A stretch of DNA of 64,000 nucleotides from Microbulbifer sp. MKSA007 (GTDB lineage Bacteria > Pseudomonadota > Gammaproteobacteria > Pseudomonadales > Cellvibrionaceae). Below, piece after piece: positions 44,849 through 54,962 of the stretch. The stretch lies in contig CP128433.1 in assembly GCA_032615215.1 (NCBI GenBank), positions 3,121,501 through 3,185,500 of the forward strand. Reading direction: 5' to 3'. The translations under genes were made by a program, and so were the position numbers. Numbering within the stretch: position 1 is the stretch's first letter; every line of letters begins with the position of its first letter. Under the pieces are notes generated by a model. That model had not been told where the DNA came from. It worked only from the letters and a program-made list of their open reading frames with translations, and did not search any database.

Positions 44849-47800
44849 TTAATGAATCGCCCGCTCTCTAGTTAATCCACAGTCTACAGGGTTATTTACC
44901 TCCACACTTAAATCTAGAATACGGGCGATCCACCATATAAATGGCTCAACCTGACCGCTTAAGGTGCAGCTACCTGTACAAATATCATCAAGCAGCGACT
45001 GAACATCGTGAAGCCGCAAGGCCGTGACAGACCTCTGGTTTCTTAGCGTTACTGAGCAAAAAGGAACGTCGTTGGCCGAGAGATCACTCAAGGTTACTTT
45101 GCCGCCATCAATTAAAATTCTCACCGGCTCAAACTGTTCAGTAACACTCACAGACAAGCACAAGTTAGGCACAGGGCTGGATAGTCGATTGATATATTCC
45201 TGTAGGAAGTTAGAAAAGGTATTTGCCCACTCACCAATTTCAGCGAGGGCTTGCCCCAAATCCATAGCCTCCTCTTTTGTTTCCTGGGATTGAGCATCAA
45301 CCTCTTTTTCAGCCTCAATAAGAGCTTCCACGGTCCTTTCAACATCCTCCCTCGTGTGAGCTGCCGAGCAGATCAACCTCAGGCGGCCGCGGCCGCTCTC
45401 AACTATCGGGTAAGTGACAGCCGAGGTTTGAATACCGCGCTGATAAAGCGCTTGGACTATCCCATATAGTTTATCTTTATCTTTAAAATGGGGTGTGATA
45501 ATAGGCCCATCACCTGTTCCCAAATCGTATCCGGCCTGCTCGAATTTCCGGCGCATATAGCGGGTCGTATCCCACAATTGATCACGCAGTCCATCGTCAG
45601 ATTTAATCCGACGCAAAGAAGTCAATGCGGCTGCAATATCTGCAGGACTGATAGAAGCCTGAAAGATATATGCCCTGGCTGAGGACCTCAGCAAGTCAAC
45701 GTACTCCTTACTCGCAGCAACCACACCCCCAAGACTACCGAGCGACTTACTGAGTGTTGTCATAATAAAGTCAACTTGATCAGTAATACCTTGAGCCGCA
45801 CAGATACCGGCACCACGCTCACCATAAAAACCGAATGAGTGTGCCTCATCAACTAAGGTCAAGGCGTTGTATTTCTTTGCTGCACGCACGATTTCAGCTA
45901 CCGGTGCAGCACCTTCCCCCATACTGTAAACGCCCTCGAGAACCACTAGCGTGGTTCGGTAGGGAGACGCTTCAGATTCCAGCACCGACTCCAGATCAGA
46001 GGCATTATTGTGTTGGAAAGTTCTAATTTTGGCACCACTGAGACGGGCCCCATCAACAATTGAGGCATGGCAAAGTTGGTCTATAACCACAACATCATCT
46101 TTACCTAATATTCCTGCCACCACCCCGACATTGGCCGTATAACCCGTTGGAAACAAGCAGGCTCCAGACTTGCCCACCAAATCAGCAAACTCCGTTTCAA
46201 ATTGGAGGTGAAGATCCGTCAAACCCGATGCCGCCGCTGAAGTGCCCATTCCTGTTCCGAAAAGCTGTACAGCGGATGAAGCCTGTTCGATAACTTCTTG
46301 ATCTCTATTCAGGCCAAGGTAGAGATTGGTCGTCCAAATAATTGCATCCTGGGTATCATCGTTATAAACATCTGTAACAGTGCCGTGCGTCCCACTACCT
46401 GTACGTAAAACTTTACTGTAAGGATTCCTCTTCTGATTGTTTGCCATGGCTATCACCGCCTGCACCAACTTACTTTTGTCAGAAGCAGACCAGGATGACG
46501 CCTTTGCGGCCTGAAAAGTTGGATGGCTCAACTGGAGCTGGGACTGGAAATTAGCCAGCGCATCAATTTCAGATTTGGCAATCTCATTAGCTGACTCACC
46601 ACTGATCTTACCTTCCGTCAAATCAAGCATATAGCCAGCCAATAGCTTCGGCGTGGGATAATCGAAAATTGTCTGCGCAGATAGGGGGTGTCCAATGCTA
46701 TGACTCAATCGGCTGGCCAATTCTAATGTTGTCAGCGAATCCAGGCCCTGCTTGTCGAAGGCTATCTCTGGGCGCACAACCTCCGGATTTGGGTGATTCA
46801 TGATGGAAGCCACCTCACCCTGGATAATTGAAGTAAAAATTGCCTCGCTGTCTACTGATAAATCTGCGAAATGCTCGCCCATTCCACGGCTTCGATTAAT
46901 ATCATCGTTTGCAGCCAAACTGCCTTCAGTTGGGACGACTAGCTCTCCTTCAAGGAGGGCTAACCGTTTGCGGTCCAGCTTATTGTTGGGTAGCAGGGGT
47001 AACTCTTGCAGATGCTTGACAAACTGGGGGACCATATATTTAGGAAGGCGCTGTTCAAGAAACTCTTTTACTGCTGCTTCGGTAATTGTCTTTTCGCGAG
47101 CAACAATATAAGCCACCAGAATCTTCTGCCCCGCCCCGCCATCTATAACGGTAGTAGCGGCAGCATCAACGCCCGGTATAGACTCAATTGCCGATTCTAT
47201 TTCTTCAAGTTCAATACGATAGCCCCTAATCTTCACCTGGCAATCGGCGCGCCCCAAGTATTCTATTTCTCCATTTGCTGTCCATCGGCACAGGTCTCCC
47301 GTTTTATACAAGCGCTGATCGGAAATTCGGGAGTTGGAAGCTTGCTGTATAAAGCGTTCCTCGCTCAGATGCTCATCATTTAAATAGCCCCGAGCTAGCT
47401 TATCACCAGACAAATACAACTCCCCCTCCCCGCCGGGAGCAACTGGCTGTAATCTCTCATCCAAAATATACGCTCGGGAACTTGAAACCACCCTTCCAAT
47501 CGTAATTTGGTCGCTATCGGGGCTAACTTCTTTATAAGTTGAGTAAACCGTGTCCTCTGTGGGGCCATAAACATTAACTATCCGCAGTTGTTCAGCCCCC
47601 GCGTATATTTGCTCGACCAGGGATTGCTTAAGTACTTCACCCCCAAAAATCAGGCAACGCACTCCCTGAGGTAATTTGTCTATCGAAAGTAAAGCCTGAA
47701 TCGCAGATGGAACGGTGATACAAGTTCGCACTTGCTCTCGAAAGGGAAGTTTTGGCAGCTCCAAAATATTCTTCGACAATATAACTCGGCCGCCCAGAGA

Positions 47801-48493
47801 AAGAGTCCCGATAATTTCCATCACCGAGGGGTCAAAGCAAACTGAGGTCGAAGCCAAAACGCCTTCTAGCTCTCCATCGCTCAACAGCTCACTCATGGAC
47901 TTACTGAGAGCGATAAGGCTTCGGTGTTCGATAGCAACCCCTTTCGGGCTTCCAGTAGAGCCGGATGTGTAGATTACATAGGCTAAATCACTCGTTTGCG
48001 GCCTGGTATGTTCCGGTAAAAACTCCGGTGCCTGCTCTCGTAACTCATCGATCCATACCAGTTCTTTCACGCCAAGGCACAAGTTTGCGTTTTCGTCACA
48101 ATCAACGATTGCTGCGGCAGCTCTGGAGTGCTCGAGCATGTATCGCACCCGCTCTAACGGATAAGTCGGGTCCAGTGGGACATAAGCACAACCTGCGCGC
48201 ATTACGCCAAGTAGAGCCGCGACCAGCTCCCAGGATCGACTCATACAGACACCAACCAAGGAACCAGGCTCAACCCCTCGATTTACCAACTCAGCGGCAA
48301 TCCCATCGACCCGTTTCATCAGGCGAGCGAAACTTAATTCTGTGTTGCCATCGATAATAACGACCTGATCAGGATTCTTTAGCTTTTGTCTTTCGATCAA
48401 ATCGCAAACTGTATCTCCTGATGATATAGCGCCCATTTCTCCCGATTCAAAATCTAAGGACTGGGCGTTATGTTTGTTTATTGAGCTGCACAC
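44849..48493 (-). CDS. NRPS-like fusion: adenylation - carrier protein - alpha-oxoamine synthase - SCP2-like domain
   Basis: 1214 residues, GTG start. Adenylation domain about 25-515: YTSGSTGSPKG 175-185, FDPS at 220-223 (Asp221 where amino-acid-activating domains keep their alpha-amine-binding Asp), NVYGPTEDT 307-315, YKTGDL 396-401, and Lys505 in NNKLDRK. Carrier protein about 550-625, phosphopantetheine Ser586 in GLDSLTTLE. PLP alpha-oxoamine synthase about 680-1065: HASIVDGARLSG, VDEAHSFG (Asp882, His885), Lys916 in TLSKSLGS. The last 120 residues look SCP2-like. The predicted chemistry is activation of an amino acid, then decarboxylative condensation of the thioester with a second amino acid to give an alpha-aminoketone. 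No other biosynthesis gene adjoins except the exporter. Confidence 0.9.
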   Translation of the reverse strand: MCSSINKHNAQSLDFESGEMGAISSGDTVCDLIERQKLKNPDQVVIIDGNTELSFARLMKRVDGIAAELVNRGVEPGSLVGVCMSRSWELVAALLGVMRAGCAYVPLDPTYPLERVRYMLEHSRAAAAIVDCDENANLCLGVKELVWIDELREQAPEFLPEHTRPQTSDLAYVIYTSGSTGSPKGVAIEHRSLIALSKSMSELLSDGELEGVLASTSVCFDPSVMEIIGTLSLGGRVILSKNILELPKLPFREQVRTCITVPSAIQALLSIDKLPQGVRCLIFGGEVLKQSLVEQIYAGAEQLRIVNVYGPTEDTVYSTYKEVSPDSDQITIGRVVSSSRAYILDERLQPVAPGGEGELYLSGDKLARGYLNDEHLSEERFIQQASNSRISDQRLYKTGDLCRWTANGEIEYLGRADCQVKIRGYRIELEEIESAIESIPGVDAAATTVIDGGAGQKILVAYIVAREKTITEAAVKEFLEQRLPKYMVPQFVKHLQELPLLPNNKLDRKRLALLEGELVVPTEGSLAANDDINRSRGMGEHFADLSVDSEAIFTSIIQGEVASIMNHPNPEVVRPEIAFDKQGLDSLTTLELASRLSHSIGHPLSAQTIFDYPTPKLLAGYMLDLTEGKISGESANEIAKSEIDALANFQSQLQLSHPTFQAAKASSWSASDKSKLVQAVIAMANNQKRNPYSKVLRTGSGTHGTVTDVYNDDTQDAIIWTTNLYLGLNRDQEVIEQASSAVQLFGTGMGTSAAASGLTDLHLQFETEFADLVGKSGACLFPTGYTANVGVVAGILGKDDVVVIDQLCHASIVDGARLSGAKIRTFQHNNASDLESVLESEASPYRTTLVVLEGVYSMGEGAAPVAEIVRAAKKYNALTLVDEAHSFGFYGERGAGICAAQGITDQVDFIMTTLSKSLGSLGGVVAASKEYVDLLRSSARAYIFQASISPADIAAALTSLRRIKSDDGLRDQLWDTTRYMRRKFEQAGYDLGTGDGPIITPHFKDKDKLYGIVQALYQRGIQTSAVTYPIVESGRGRLRLICSAAHTREDVERTVEALIEAEKEVDAQSQETKEEAMDLGQALAEIGEWANTFSNFLQEYINRLSSPVPNLCLSVSVTEQFEPVRILIDGGKVTLSDLSANDVPFCSVTLRNQRSVTALRLHDVQSLLDDICTGSCTLSGQVEPFIWWIARILDLSVEVNNPVDCGLTRERAIH

Positions 48494-48816
48494 TGAACAT
48501 TACCTTTTATACTTATTAAAATCCGGAAACTAACTTTCAATTCATTTCTCTGTCTTTCAAATTTGGTCAAAATTTTCTGTTATTTGAACTACTTGAAAAT
48601 CAGTTGCTAAATTGGAAGTATGCCGGGAAATAATTTCATAACATTGAACTGGAGCAGTATTTCAGCTAACGCAGTTCCAAGTCATAAAGGAAAATTAAAT
48701 GAAGGTGGTATTCAGGGAGACAGGAATGTATTTTGGAAACTGATAGTTAAATATCAGTCATAAAATTAAATTTCTGAGGAAAATAGCCGATAAGAAGATA
48801 CCGGCTACTATTGAAT
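48494..48816. other. Intergenic region between NRPS-like and RND genes
   Basis: 323 bases, AT-rich, carrying the promoter of the NRPS-like gene and the end of the RND operon. No gene and no clear hairpin seen. Confidence 0.5.
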
Positions 48817-51800
48817 TTATTTCTGTGCGATTGCACCGCTACGACCAAGGCGAGCGATGATATTTTTCAACCTTGCAAATAACTGGGGAATATCTTTACC
48901 CATCATTAAATAGAGACAGGGTACCAATAACAATGAGATCGCCGTAGCAGCGAGTATTCCATAGCCCAGCGAGATCGCCATCGGAATCATAAAGCGCGCC
49001 TGCACCGAACTTTCAAAAATCATCGGCATCAAGCCGCAGAAAGTTGTTATGGTGGTCAATACGATTGGGCGAAAACGCCGCGCTGCCGCTCCCTTGATAG
49101 CGCTTTCCAAATCAGCGCCATCATTTCGGAGACGATTGCTGTACTCAATCATTACCAGAGTATCGTTAATCACAACTCCGGCCAGTGCCACCATACCCAG
49201 CAGACTCACCATACTGAGTCCATACCCCATGCCTAAGTGGCCAAGTAACGCGCCAATCACACCAAAGGGTATCGCCACCATTACGATCAACGGCTGTACG
49301 TAACTCTTTAAGGGAATTGCCAATAGCAAGTACAGCACCGCCATCGCAAGGGCAAAGGTCATCGCCAAACTCGCCAATCCCTCTCGCTCCTCCGCTTGGC
49401 GTCCCTCATAGGAAACACTTAGGCCGGGGAATTCAGCTTTCAATTGGGGGACCACACTTTCATTCAGCTCATTAATGACGAGTGTCGCTTGATCACTGGG
49501 CTCCACATTGGCGGTAATTGTTGTAACCCTGCGGCCCGCCCGGCGATTAATCGTCGCATAGGCGCGCCCTTTATCAATTTTTACCAGATCTGGCAGGGGC
49601 ATCCAAAGTCCATTGCTGGCCCGGATCATAATGCTATTCACATCATTGATATTCGCCCGCTCATCCTCAGGCAAACGCACCATGACCTTCACCTGGTCCC
49701 GGCCACGCTGTTGGCGCAGGGCTTCAGCCCCGTACAACGCTGCCCTCAACTGGCGACCAATATCCTCCGCAGACATGCCCAAACTTTTGGCCGTTTCAGT
49801 CAGGGTAAGGTCCAGCTGGGTTTTACCGAGGGAAATACCGGGATCGATATCGCTGACATTGGGGAATTTCTCCAACTCATCCCCTAAACGTATCGCAGCT
49901 TGCTCCAGAGTATCCGTGTCAGTATGGCGAAGCTCCACGGTTAACGAGGAGCCAGCGCCGGGACCGCCACGGTCAGAAGCTGTTGTTGCGCTAAGCGCAC
50001 CGGCAATGGGTCCCACTTCCTGGCGCCAGGCGCGAATAAACTCACCGGTGGAAAAAGGACGTTCATCTGCGGGTACAAAGAAAGCGTCCACCATAATCGC
50101 GTCATCACCCATCAAACCGCGAATACCCAGGAAGACCTTTTCTTTATCGTATTGCTCGAGCACCCTATCGGCAGCAGTAATAATCTGCGAGCGCGCTTTT
50201 TCCAGCTGGGATTGGGCCGTTCCGGTGGGAAAGGTGACAGCAAAGCGACCGGAGTCACGCTCCACCCTGGGCATCAAGGTGAAGCCCATACGACCGCTAG
50301 CCGCATAGCCGCCAACCACCAGCAGTGCCGCTACCGCCACGGCAATAGTGGTGTAGCGGTGCTTGATACATATATCCAGGAAGGGCCTAAAGCGCTGCTG
50401 TACAAAACGATCCAATCCCCGCGCCAGCATTTTCTGCCGCGCGGCAAAGCGGCGCGCCCGGCGACTTTTATAGCCGCGACGAGAGTGGGCCAAGTGACCG
50501 GGCAAAATAAACAGCGCTTCCACCCAGGAAATAATAAATACCGAGCCCACCACAAAGGGAATCACACCAAAGATCTTGCCCATAAAGCCGGGTAAGGCCA
50601 TCAGTGGAAGGAAAGCGACAATATTAGTCAGGATCGCAAATGTGAGCGGTACCGATACCTGGCGGGCACCGGCAACGGCAGCCTCCAGATTGCTGTAGCC
50701 TTTTTGTCGCCACTCGTGGATATTCTCACCGGCAATAATTGCATCATCCACCACTATTCCAAGGGCGATAATAAAGGCAAACATACTTACCATGCTGATG
50801 GAAATATCCAGCCCAGGCAGGAATAGCAATGCCCCCAGGAAGCTGGTAGGAATGCCCAGTGTTACCCAAAAAGCCAACCGCAATTCCAGAAAGGCTCCGA
50901 GCACAACAAATACTAATAAGAGCCCGATAAAACCGTTCTTCAGCAGCAGGGTCAGACGCGCTTTGAAAATTTCCGAGTCGTCATCTCGAACTGTCAGGGT
51001 CACCCCCGGAGGCAGGCTTGCCCTGACCTCATCAACGACTTCATGGGCAGCCTCACTGACACTCATTGGTGTCTGGTCGCCCACCCGGTAGATCTTGATG
51101 CTGATAGCTGGCTCGCCGTTAAACACCATATTGCGCGCTTCTTCCTCAAGCGCATCGCTGATATTGGCAACATCCTTTAAATAAACGGCACCGCCACCAA
51201 TGCCTTGGGCAATAACAATATCGCCAAACTCACGAGCCCAATCACGGCGCTCGGTCACCCGAACCAATATCTCCCCCGCATCAGACTTAACACTGCCGCT
51301 GGGAATATCTACCGCTGCATTTTCTACAATGCTTGCCACTTGCAGCAAGGTAAGCCCATAGCGACGCAGGTCGTCGCGGCGAATCTCGATCGCCACTTGC
51401 AAGTCCCGCATACCCCGCGCTTCCAACTGGGTAATACCACTGTGCGCTTCGAGCTTATCGTAAACCTGCATCGCCAACGCGCGCAGGTTTTGCTCGGTAA
51501 GATCGCCGTGTAATACCAGATCCAGCACATCCCGTTTGCGCTCGGCCAGACTGACCTGGGGTTGCTCAATATCTGTGGGGAAAGTGGTAACGGAATCGAT
51601 AGCCTGCTGAATATTCTGGTACACCAAGGCAGCATCAGCATCGCCTTCCAGCTCCAGGGTTAAAGAGGCACTACCCTCATTGGCCCTCGCGGTCATCTCT
51701 TTGATGCCTACCAAGCCCTGCACCGCTTGCTCGGCAGCCACCAGTACACCGCGCTCGACCTCCTCAGGGCTGGCACCGGGATAGGAAATGGACACGCTCA

Positions 51801-51975
51801 CAGTGTCCAGGCTGAACTCCGGGAAAACTTCCTTTTTAACGATGGTCGAAAAAATCAAACCACCGATCAGGAAAACCAGCATCAACAAATTGGCGGTTAC
51901 ATGGTTGCGCGCCATCCAGGCGATGGCGCCCGTGCGGGTATCGACCTTATCTTTGGATCTATCCTGCTTAGTCAT
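48817..51975 (-). CDS. RND-family efflux pump inner-membrane permease
   Basis: 1052 residues from ATG 51975, which overlaps the stop of the adaptor gene (ATGACTAA). First helix NLLMLVFLIGGLIFSTIV, then the porter domain; helix 4 has ALGIVVDDAIIAGENI with the paired Asp residues of the proton relay, and GVIGALLGHLGMGYGLSMVSLLGMVALAGVVINDTLVMIEY follows in helices 10-11. It belongs to the branch related to the HAE2/MdtBC-like and putative multidrug pumps found with NodT-type outer proteins. Exports drugs or endogenous compounds using proton motive force. Last gene of a three-gene operon. Confidence 0.95.
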   Translation of the reverse strand: MTKQDRSKDKVDTRTGAIAWMARNHVTANLLMLVFLIGGLIFSTIVKKEVFPEFSLDTVSVSISYPGASPEEVERGVLVAAEQAVQGLVGIKEMTARANEGSASLTLELEGDADAALVYQNIQQAIDSVTTFPTDIEQPQVSLAERKRDVLDLVLHGDLTEQNLRALAMQVYDKLEAHSGITQLEARGMRDLQVAIEIRRDDLRRYGLTLLQVASIVENAAVDIPSGSVKSDAGEILVRVTERRDWAREFGDIVIAQGIGGGAVYLKDVANISDALEEEARNMVFNGEPAISIKIYRVGDQTPMSVSEAAHEVVDEVRASLPPGVTLTVRDDDSEIFKARLTLLLKNGFIGLLLVFVVLGAFLELRLAFWVTLGIPTSFLGALLFLPGLDISISMVSMFAFIIALGIVVDDAIIAGENIHEWRQKGYSNLEAAVAGARQVSVPLTFAILTNIVAFLPLMALPGFMGKIFGVIPFVVGSVFIISWVEALFILPGHLAHSRRGYKSRRARRFAARQKMLARGLDRFVQQRFRPFLDICIKHRYTTIAVAVAALLVVGGYAASGRMGFTLMPRVERDSGRFAVTFPTGTAQSQLEKARSQIITAADRVLEQYDKEKVFLGIRGLMGDDAIMVDAFFVPADERPFSTGEFIRAWRQEVGPIAGALSATTASDRGGPGAGSSLTVELRHTDTDTLEQAAIRLGDELEKFPNVSDIDPGISLGKTQLDLTLTETAKSLGMSAEDIGRQLRAALYGAEALRQQRGRDQVKVMVRLPEDERANINDVNSIMIRASNGLWMPLPDLVKIDKGRAYATINRRAGRRVTTITANVEPSDQATLVINELNESVVPQLKAEFPGLSVSYEGRQAEEREGLASLAMTFALAMAVLYLLLAIPLKSYVQPLIVMVAIPFGVIGALLGHLGMGYGLSMVSLLGMVALAGVVINDTLVMIEYSNRLRNDGADLESAIKGAAARRFRPIVLTTITTFCGLMPMIFESSVQARFMIPMAISLGYGILAATAISLLLVPCLYLMMGKDIPQLFARLKNIIARLGRSGAIAQK

Positions 51976-53206
51976 CTGCGCCCCCAGCGTTGGGTCCACC
52001 GGGGCCGCGTCTTGGCGGCCGTTCCGCAGAGGCAGCAGCATCTATCGGCGGGCGCTGCTGGCGATTACTGTCTCCGGCAATTCGCACCGGCATACCCTCA
52101 GTAACGGTTACCAACCGGGTCGTCACTAAGGCTTCTCCACCGTTGAGCCCCTGCTCCAGGACTGCAAAGTCGCCGCTCATGTAGGCTACTTCTACCGGCA
52201 GAACCGTGGTGCGGTTCTTACGAACCACCCACACATTGTTGCCGTCTTGCAACGCGGTGAGGGGGATTCGCACACGCTCATCCTCACTTTGGGAAACGAT
52301 CTCTACTTTCGCCAGATCGTTGAGAAGCAGCTGCGGCTGGGACGGATCCTGTACGGAAAGCGGGTCTTCCAGCTCTACCAACACACTGGCGAGACGACCC
52401 TGCTCTTCCAGTACCGGGATAACCCGGACAAACTCACCGCGGCGGTAGACGCCCTGCGGCCACTGGCTGCCGTAAATTCGAACTTCAACATCACCGCGTC
52501 CAAGCCGGTGCAGTTGCGACGCGGGAACCTCAACGGCAATCTGGAAACGGTCAGCACTAGCGAGGCTGTAGAGAGTATCTCCCGGAGAGACGCGATCACC
52601 GACATCGGTATCACGCTCAACTACTAGGGCATCAAATGGGGCGCGAACCTCGGTAAGCCGAAGATCGCGTTTAGCCAAGGCCACATTTGCCTCTGCGGAT
52701 TTTACTGCCGCCTCTGCTGCTGCTCTCTGAGGCTCGCGCAACACCAGGGCCTTATCCGTTCCAGACAGGGCTGTGCCGAGAAGCTCGTATTCCTCTTGAG
52801 CAACTTGCTGCTGTCCTTGCTCCTGCTGCAATTCAGCACGGCGTTCGGCGAGGGTGCTCTGGGCCGTCATCAGGGCCAACTGGTAGGGCTCCTGGTCAAT
52901 ACGCAACAGCACCTGCCCTTTTGGCATTACCGCACCTGGACCCAGATCATAGTCGAGCCACTGCACCTGCCCCTGTACCTGGGGCTCCAACTCCGCTAAC
53001 TCACGGGCACTCACTTTACCCAGCGCGCTCAGGGTCACAGGAAAACGACCCTGCTCAGCAACGGCTACATCGACTGTCGGCGGTGGCGATTTGCGCTCAC
53101 CGCGACTGACCGACGGTTTTTCCCGCATCATCCAGTTGAAGGCCAGGAATGCCAACACCACCAAAATTATGGGGATCAGCAGGCGCCAATTGAGTTTCTG
53201 CAACAT
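51968..53206 (-). CDS. RND efflux periplasmic adaptor (membrane fusion protein)
   Basis: 412 residues. Single N-terminal membrane helix LLIPIILVVLAFLAFNW, lipoyl half-motif VSARELAELEPQVQGQVQWLDYDLG, a Q/E-rich alpha-hairpin about 110-190, the second lipoyl half RAPFDALVVERDTDVGDRVSPG, then beta-barrel and membrane-proximal domains and a Pro/Arg-rich tail. It connects the permease to the outer-membrane channel. The start base is the last base of the outer-membrane gene's stop. Confidence 0.95.
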   Translation of the reverse strand: MLQKLNWRLLIPIILVVLAFLAFNWMMREKPSVSRGERKSPPPTVDVAVAEQGRFPVTLSALGKVSARELAELEPQVQGQVQWLDYDLGPGAVMPKGQVLLRIDQEPYQLALMTAQSTLAERRAELQQEQGQQQVAQEEYELLGTALSGTDKALVLREPQRAAAEAAVKSAEANVALAKRDLRLTEVRAPFDALVVERDTDVGDRVSPGDTLYSLASADRFQIAVEVPASQLHRLGRGDVEVRIYGSQWPQGVYRRGEFVRVIPVLEEQGRLASVLVELEDPLSVQDPSQPQLLLNDLAKVEIVSQSEDERVRIPLTALQDGNNVWVVRKNRTTVLPVEVAYMSGDFAVLEQGLNGGEALVTTRLVTVTEGMPVRIAGDSNRQQRPPIDAAASAERPPRRGPGGPNAGGADD

Positions 53207-54642
53207 CAGTTATTTCCCTCCAGGTACAACTCCAAATCCACTGGCTCGGGGGCTGGGAGATCCGCCTGGGGGATCCCGCCGGAAAGCGCGCGGTAAAGTA
53301 CTACTCGGTTTTCAATCAGTTCGCGCTCGGCAGACAAGATTTGTCGCGCCAAACTCTGTTGTTCACTCGTCGCGGTCAACACATTGAGGAAGTCGATGGT
53401 TCCCCGCGCATAGGCGCGGCTTTGGCGCAGAACCAAAAGGTCTGCGAGACGCTCACGCTCACGTAGATGGTTGAGTCTCTGCTCGATCAGGCTCTCTCGA
53501 ATCAAGGCCTGCTCTACTTCAGACAAGGCTTCATTAACTGCACTGCGGTAGAGCGCCCAGCGCTCCTGCAGAACGGCGTCCTGTTGCTCCCGGGCCGATG
53601 CCAGGGCGCCACCATCAAAAATCACCCCCTCAATAGAGGCTGCGATGGCCAAGAGCCAGTTTTCAGTCACGTCACTAATTAAACTGGTGCCATTGCTAGC
53701 TACCGCAGACAAACTAAATACAGGCAGTCGATCGGCCCAGGCCTCATCGGCTAAGTGATAGCCCTGTAAAAGGTCTCGCTGCGCCTCAACGACATCCGGG
53801 CGGCGCAATAACAATTGCGATGGCACGCCAGTCTCTGGCAGGGCTGGTAATGCCGGTAACCCGGCCTGTTCGTGAATAATGCTGCTAAGTTCCTCGACAT
53901 TGATATCCAAGAGCACCGCTAACTGTACTTTTAGAGTTTCGGCATCCGCCTCCGCCTCATCCAGTTCCTGCTGTGACTGCTGGACCAGCTGCTGTTGCTG
54001 CAAAACATCGGCTGCACCTGAGACGCCGCGACCAAAGCGCAGTTCCAGAACCTTCAGGCTTTTGCGATTGATCTCCAGCTGTTGTTGCAGCAAATCCCGC
54101 TGCCCCCACTGCTCCCGCAATTCCAACCAGGTAGCTGCGACCTCGCTCGCCAGGGTCAGAGCTGCCGTCTGTAAATTCTGTTCCTGGGCCAGGTAAGCCG
54201 CCTCTGCTGCACTGGCACCGGCACGAACTCGCCCCCAAAGGTCCACTTCGTAGCTGGCGGCGATACGGGTACTCCAACTATTGCCCTCCGCAGAGGGATC
54301 GGTGAACTCGCCGGAAGAGTAGCGCTGCTCAGTATTTTCAATACTGGCAGTCAATCTTGGCCAAAGGCCCGATCGCGCTCCCCGCGCGGTGGCTGCTGCC
54401 TGCTCCAATCGCCAATAGGTAGCTTGAATATCCGGATTATCTTTCAGTGCCAGCTGTACCAAATTATCCAACTGTGGATCTTGCAAATCTCGCCACCAGC
54501 GCAAACTCGGTGCGACGGTACCCGATGCACGAAAAGATTCTGGTAATCCCAAGTTTTCATCGGGTTGAACGGTCTCAATTGGCTGCGAACTACAGCTGGC
54601 AAGCAGCGGAACACAAATTGCCAAAATACGGTAAAAGGACAA
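53206..54642 (-). CDS. Outer-membrane efflux lipoprotein (TolC/NodT family)
   Basis: 478 residues. Lipoprotein signal with lipobox LLASC (Cys16), then two OEP repeats: WWRDLQDPQLDNLVQLALKDNPDI and later ELLLRRPDVVEAQRDL-like RRPDVVEAQRDLLQGY, typical of NodT-family channels. It gives the pump passage through the outer membrane. First gene of the operon, with 320 bp to the divergent gcdH. Confidence 0.94.
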   Translation of the reverse strand: MSFYRILAICVPLLASCSSQPIETVQPDENLGLPESFRASGTVAPSLRWWRDLQDPQLDNLVQLALKDNPDIQATYWRLEQAAATARGARSGLWPRLTASIENTEQRYSSGEFTDPSAEGNSWSTRIAASYEVDLWGRVRAGASAAEAAYLAQEQNLQTAALTLASEVAATWLELREQWGQRDLLQQQLEINRKSLKVLELRFGRGVSGAADVLQQQQLVQQSQQELDEAEADAETLKVQLAVLLDINVEELSSIIHEQAGLPALPALPETGVPSQLLLRRPDVVEAQRDLLQGYHLADEAWADRLPVFSLSAVASNGTSLISDVTENWLLAIAASIEGVIFDGGALASAREQQDAVLQERWALYRSAVNEALSEVEQALIRESLIEQRLNHLRERERLADLLVLRQSRAYARGTIDFLNVLTATSEQQSLARQILSAERELIENRVVLYRALSGGIPQADLPAPEPVDLELYLEGNN

Positions 54643-54962
54643 GGAATATCACCGAAATTAAACGTTTAATCGTAAAAAGTAGAGATTTATTGCGTGCATT
54701 ATCCGCCCCCCAAAATCGCTCGCAATGCGTTTTACTCTTGTTTACAAAGCATACGTAAAATCAGGCAAAAAATTGCTGCCCGCAGGAGTGCCGAAAACCG
54801 ACTACTTCGGTATGATGCGGCACACTAAACTGAATAGTCATCGGGGTTTGACGCGGAGCTTATCCAAAAAGTCTCCCCTCTGTACAAAGGTGCTCGGCCT
54901 TCTTCAGCCGGCCCCCTTGGACGCTCCGGTGGAATTAATAACGGAAGTAGAAGAGACAAACC
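54643..54962. other. Divergent promoter region of the efflux operon and gcdH
   Basis: 320 bases holding both upstream regions; no regulator gene and no clear operator palindrome were seen. GGAAGTAGAAGAG before 54963 is the gcdH ribosome site. Confidence 0.5.
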
